A stretch of 64,000 nucleotides of DNA from Meiothermus sp. (GTDB taxonomy: Bacteria; Deinococcota; Deinococci; Deinococcales; Thermaceae). The stretch spans positions 159,501 to 223,500 of the forward strand of contig NZ_BPIK01000001.1 in the NCBI RefSeq assembly GCF_026004075.1, written 5' to 3'. Positions 63,594 through 64,000 of the stretch are shown piece by piece. Every line of letters begins with the position of its first letter. Within the stretch, counting starts at the first letter, position 1. Made by a program: the position numbers and the translations under genes. The notes under the pieces are model-generated. The model was not told the DNA's origin and did not search any database. It was given only the letters and a program-made list of their open reading frames with translations.

Positions 63594-64000
63594 ATGAAGT
63601 TGGTTCGCCAGGTGGATCGCACCGACTGTGGGCCGGCCTGCCTGGCCATGGTGCTGGGGTACTGGGGTCGGAAGGAACCGCTGTACCGGCTACGGACATT
63701 AGCCGGTACCACCCAGTCGGGCACCTCGATGCTAGGCTTGGTGCGTGCTGGTAGGCAGCTCGGCCTCGAGGTTCGGGCGCTGGAAGCGGATCTGGAAGTG
63801 CTCCAAACCCTAAAACCCCCTCTGGTGCTGCACTGGGAGTACAACCACTACGTGGTTCTGGTTCGCCTCACCCCGCGCAAGGTTCAGATTGCCGATCCCG
63901 CGGTGGGGTTGCGTTGGATTGGGCTCGAGGAACTGCAAAAGAAGTGGACGGGCAAGCTGTTGTGGCTTAAGCCGGGGCCTGCCTTCGAACGGGGCAACTT
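63594..64000 (+). CDS. C39-family peptidase domain protein, N-terminal part (cut by window edge)
   Basis: The frame is open to the right edge (135 residues seen). The catalytic Cys and surroundings read RQVDRTDCGPACLAMVLGYWG. The His is in YNHYVVLVRL, and Asp in QIADPAVGLRW. These match the C39 domain that cuts double-glycine leaders. In most cases this domain begins an ABC exporter of bacteriocins or peptides. Whether membrane and ATPase domains follow is outside the window. A TACCCT box lies 7 bases before the ATG. Confidence 0.85.
   Translation, partial: MKLVRQVDRTDCGPACLAMVLGYWGRKEPLYRLRTLAGTTQSGTSMLGLVRAGRQLGLEVRALEADLEVLQTLKPPLVLHWEYNHYVVLVRLTPRKVQIADPAVGLRWIGLEELQKKWTGKLLWLKPGPAFERGN

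Overview
The window is a 64 kb piece of GC-rich chromosome (roughly 65% G+C by eye). The protein families and wording of the sequences look like the Thermaceae, and a Meiothermus-like organism is the best guess. Examples are a TrmH, ArgF, short HisG, C-H-H type CsoR and Fpg of Thermus type. Genus is an inference; no 16S or tRNA gene is present. The hexamer CTCGAG is strikingly frequent in the host genes and absent from both kinds of insertion sequence.

Layout. 1-9.3 kb: end of an MFS transporter, hisG with an apparent one-base shift in a G9 tract, aldo/keto reductase, quinone oxidoreductase, trmH, a VanW protein whose stop codon lies in an IS target duplication, an IS5-type element, a transglutaminase, and a nucleoside hydrolase-ribokinase pair. 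9-21 kb: surface lipoproteins, alr, a MoaB/MogA-like protein with an altered motif, a PilT-like ATPase, deoD, an argF-small ORF-argC cluster preceded by a short upstream ORF, a DsbA-family protein, a DUF3105 protein and an esterase. 21-25 kb: copper operon copZ-csoR-copA-DUF305 with a candidate CsoR operator. 25-31 kb (minus strand): archease-rtcB and an amylosucrase / alpha-glucosidase / small tyrosine phosphatase operon. 31-35 kb: a large lipoprotein and a small lipoprotein gene split by an ISKra4-like element. 35-42 kb: TetR, a two-component system, a GMC oxidoreductase, typA and a TIM-barrel isomerase. 42-46 kb: a sugar or glycerol-phosphate ABC importer without an ATPase gene. 46-57 kb: purU, an HtrA protease, a peptidase/propeller/barrel protein, purA, a YbaK-family gene split by a second identical IS5-type element, an M20 peptidase and argS. 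57-64 kb: a SARP-like regulator, glutaredoxin, mutM, ddl and the start of a C39-peptidase protein.

Features that cut across genes. Four copies of a 137-bp double-hairpin element lie at gene 3' ends, three of them between convergent genes, and their stems show paired changes. The two IS5-type elements look identical, are inverted relative to each other and sit 47 kb apart. Removing each IS plus one target duplication restores an intact reading frame in both broken genes. Many genes have a TANNNT box only 6-10 bases before the start codon, which suggests leaderless mRNAs; genes inside operons tend to have Shine-Dalgarno sequences or ATGA overlaps instead.
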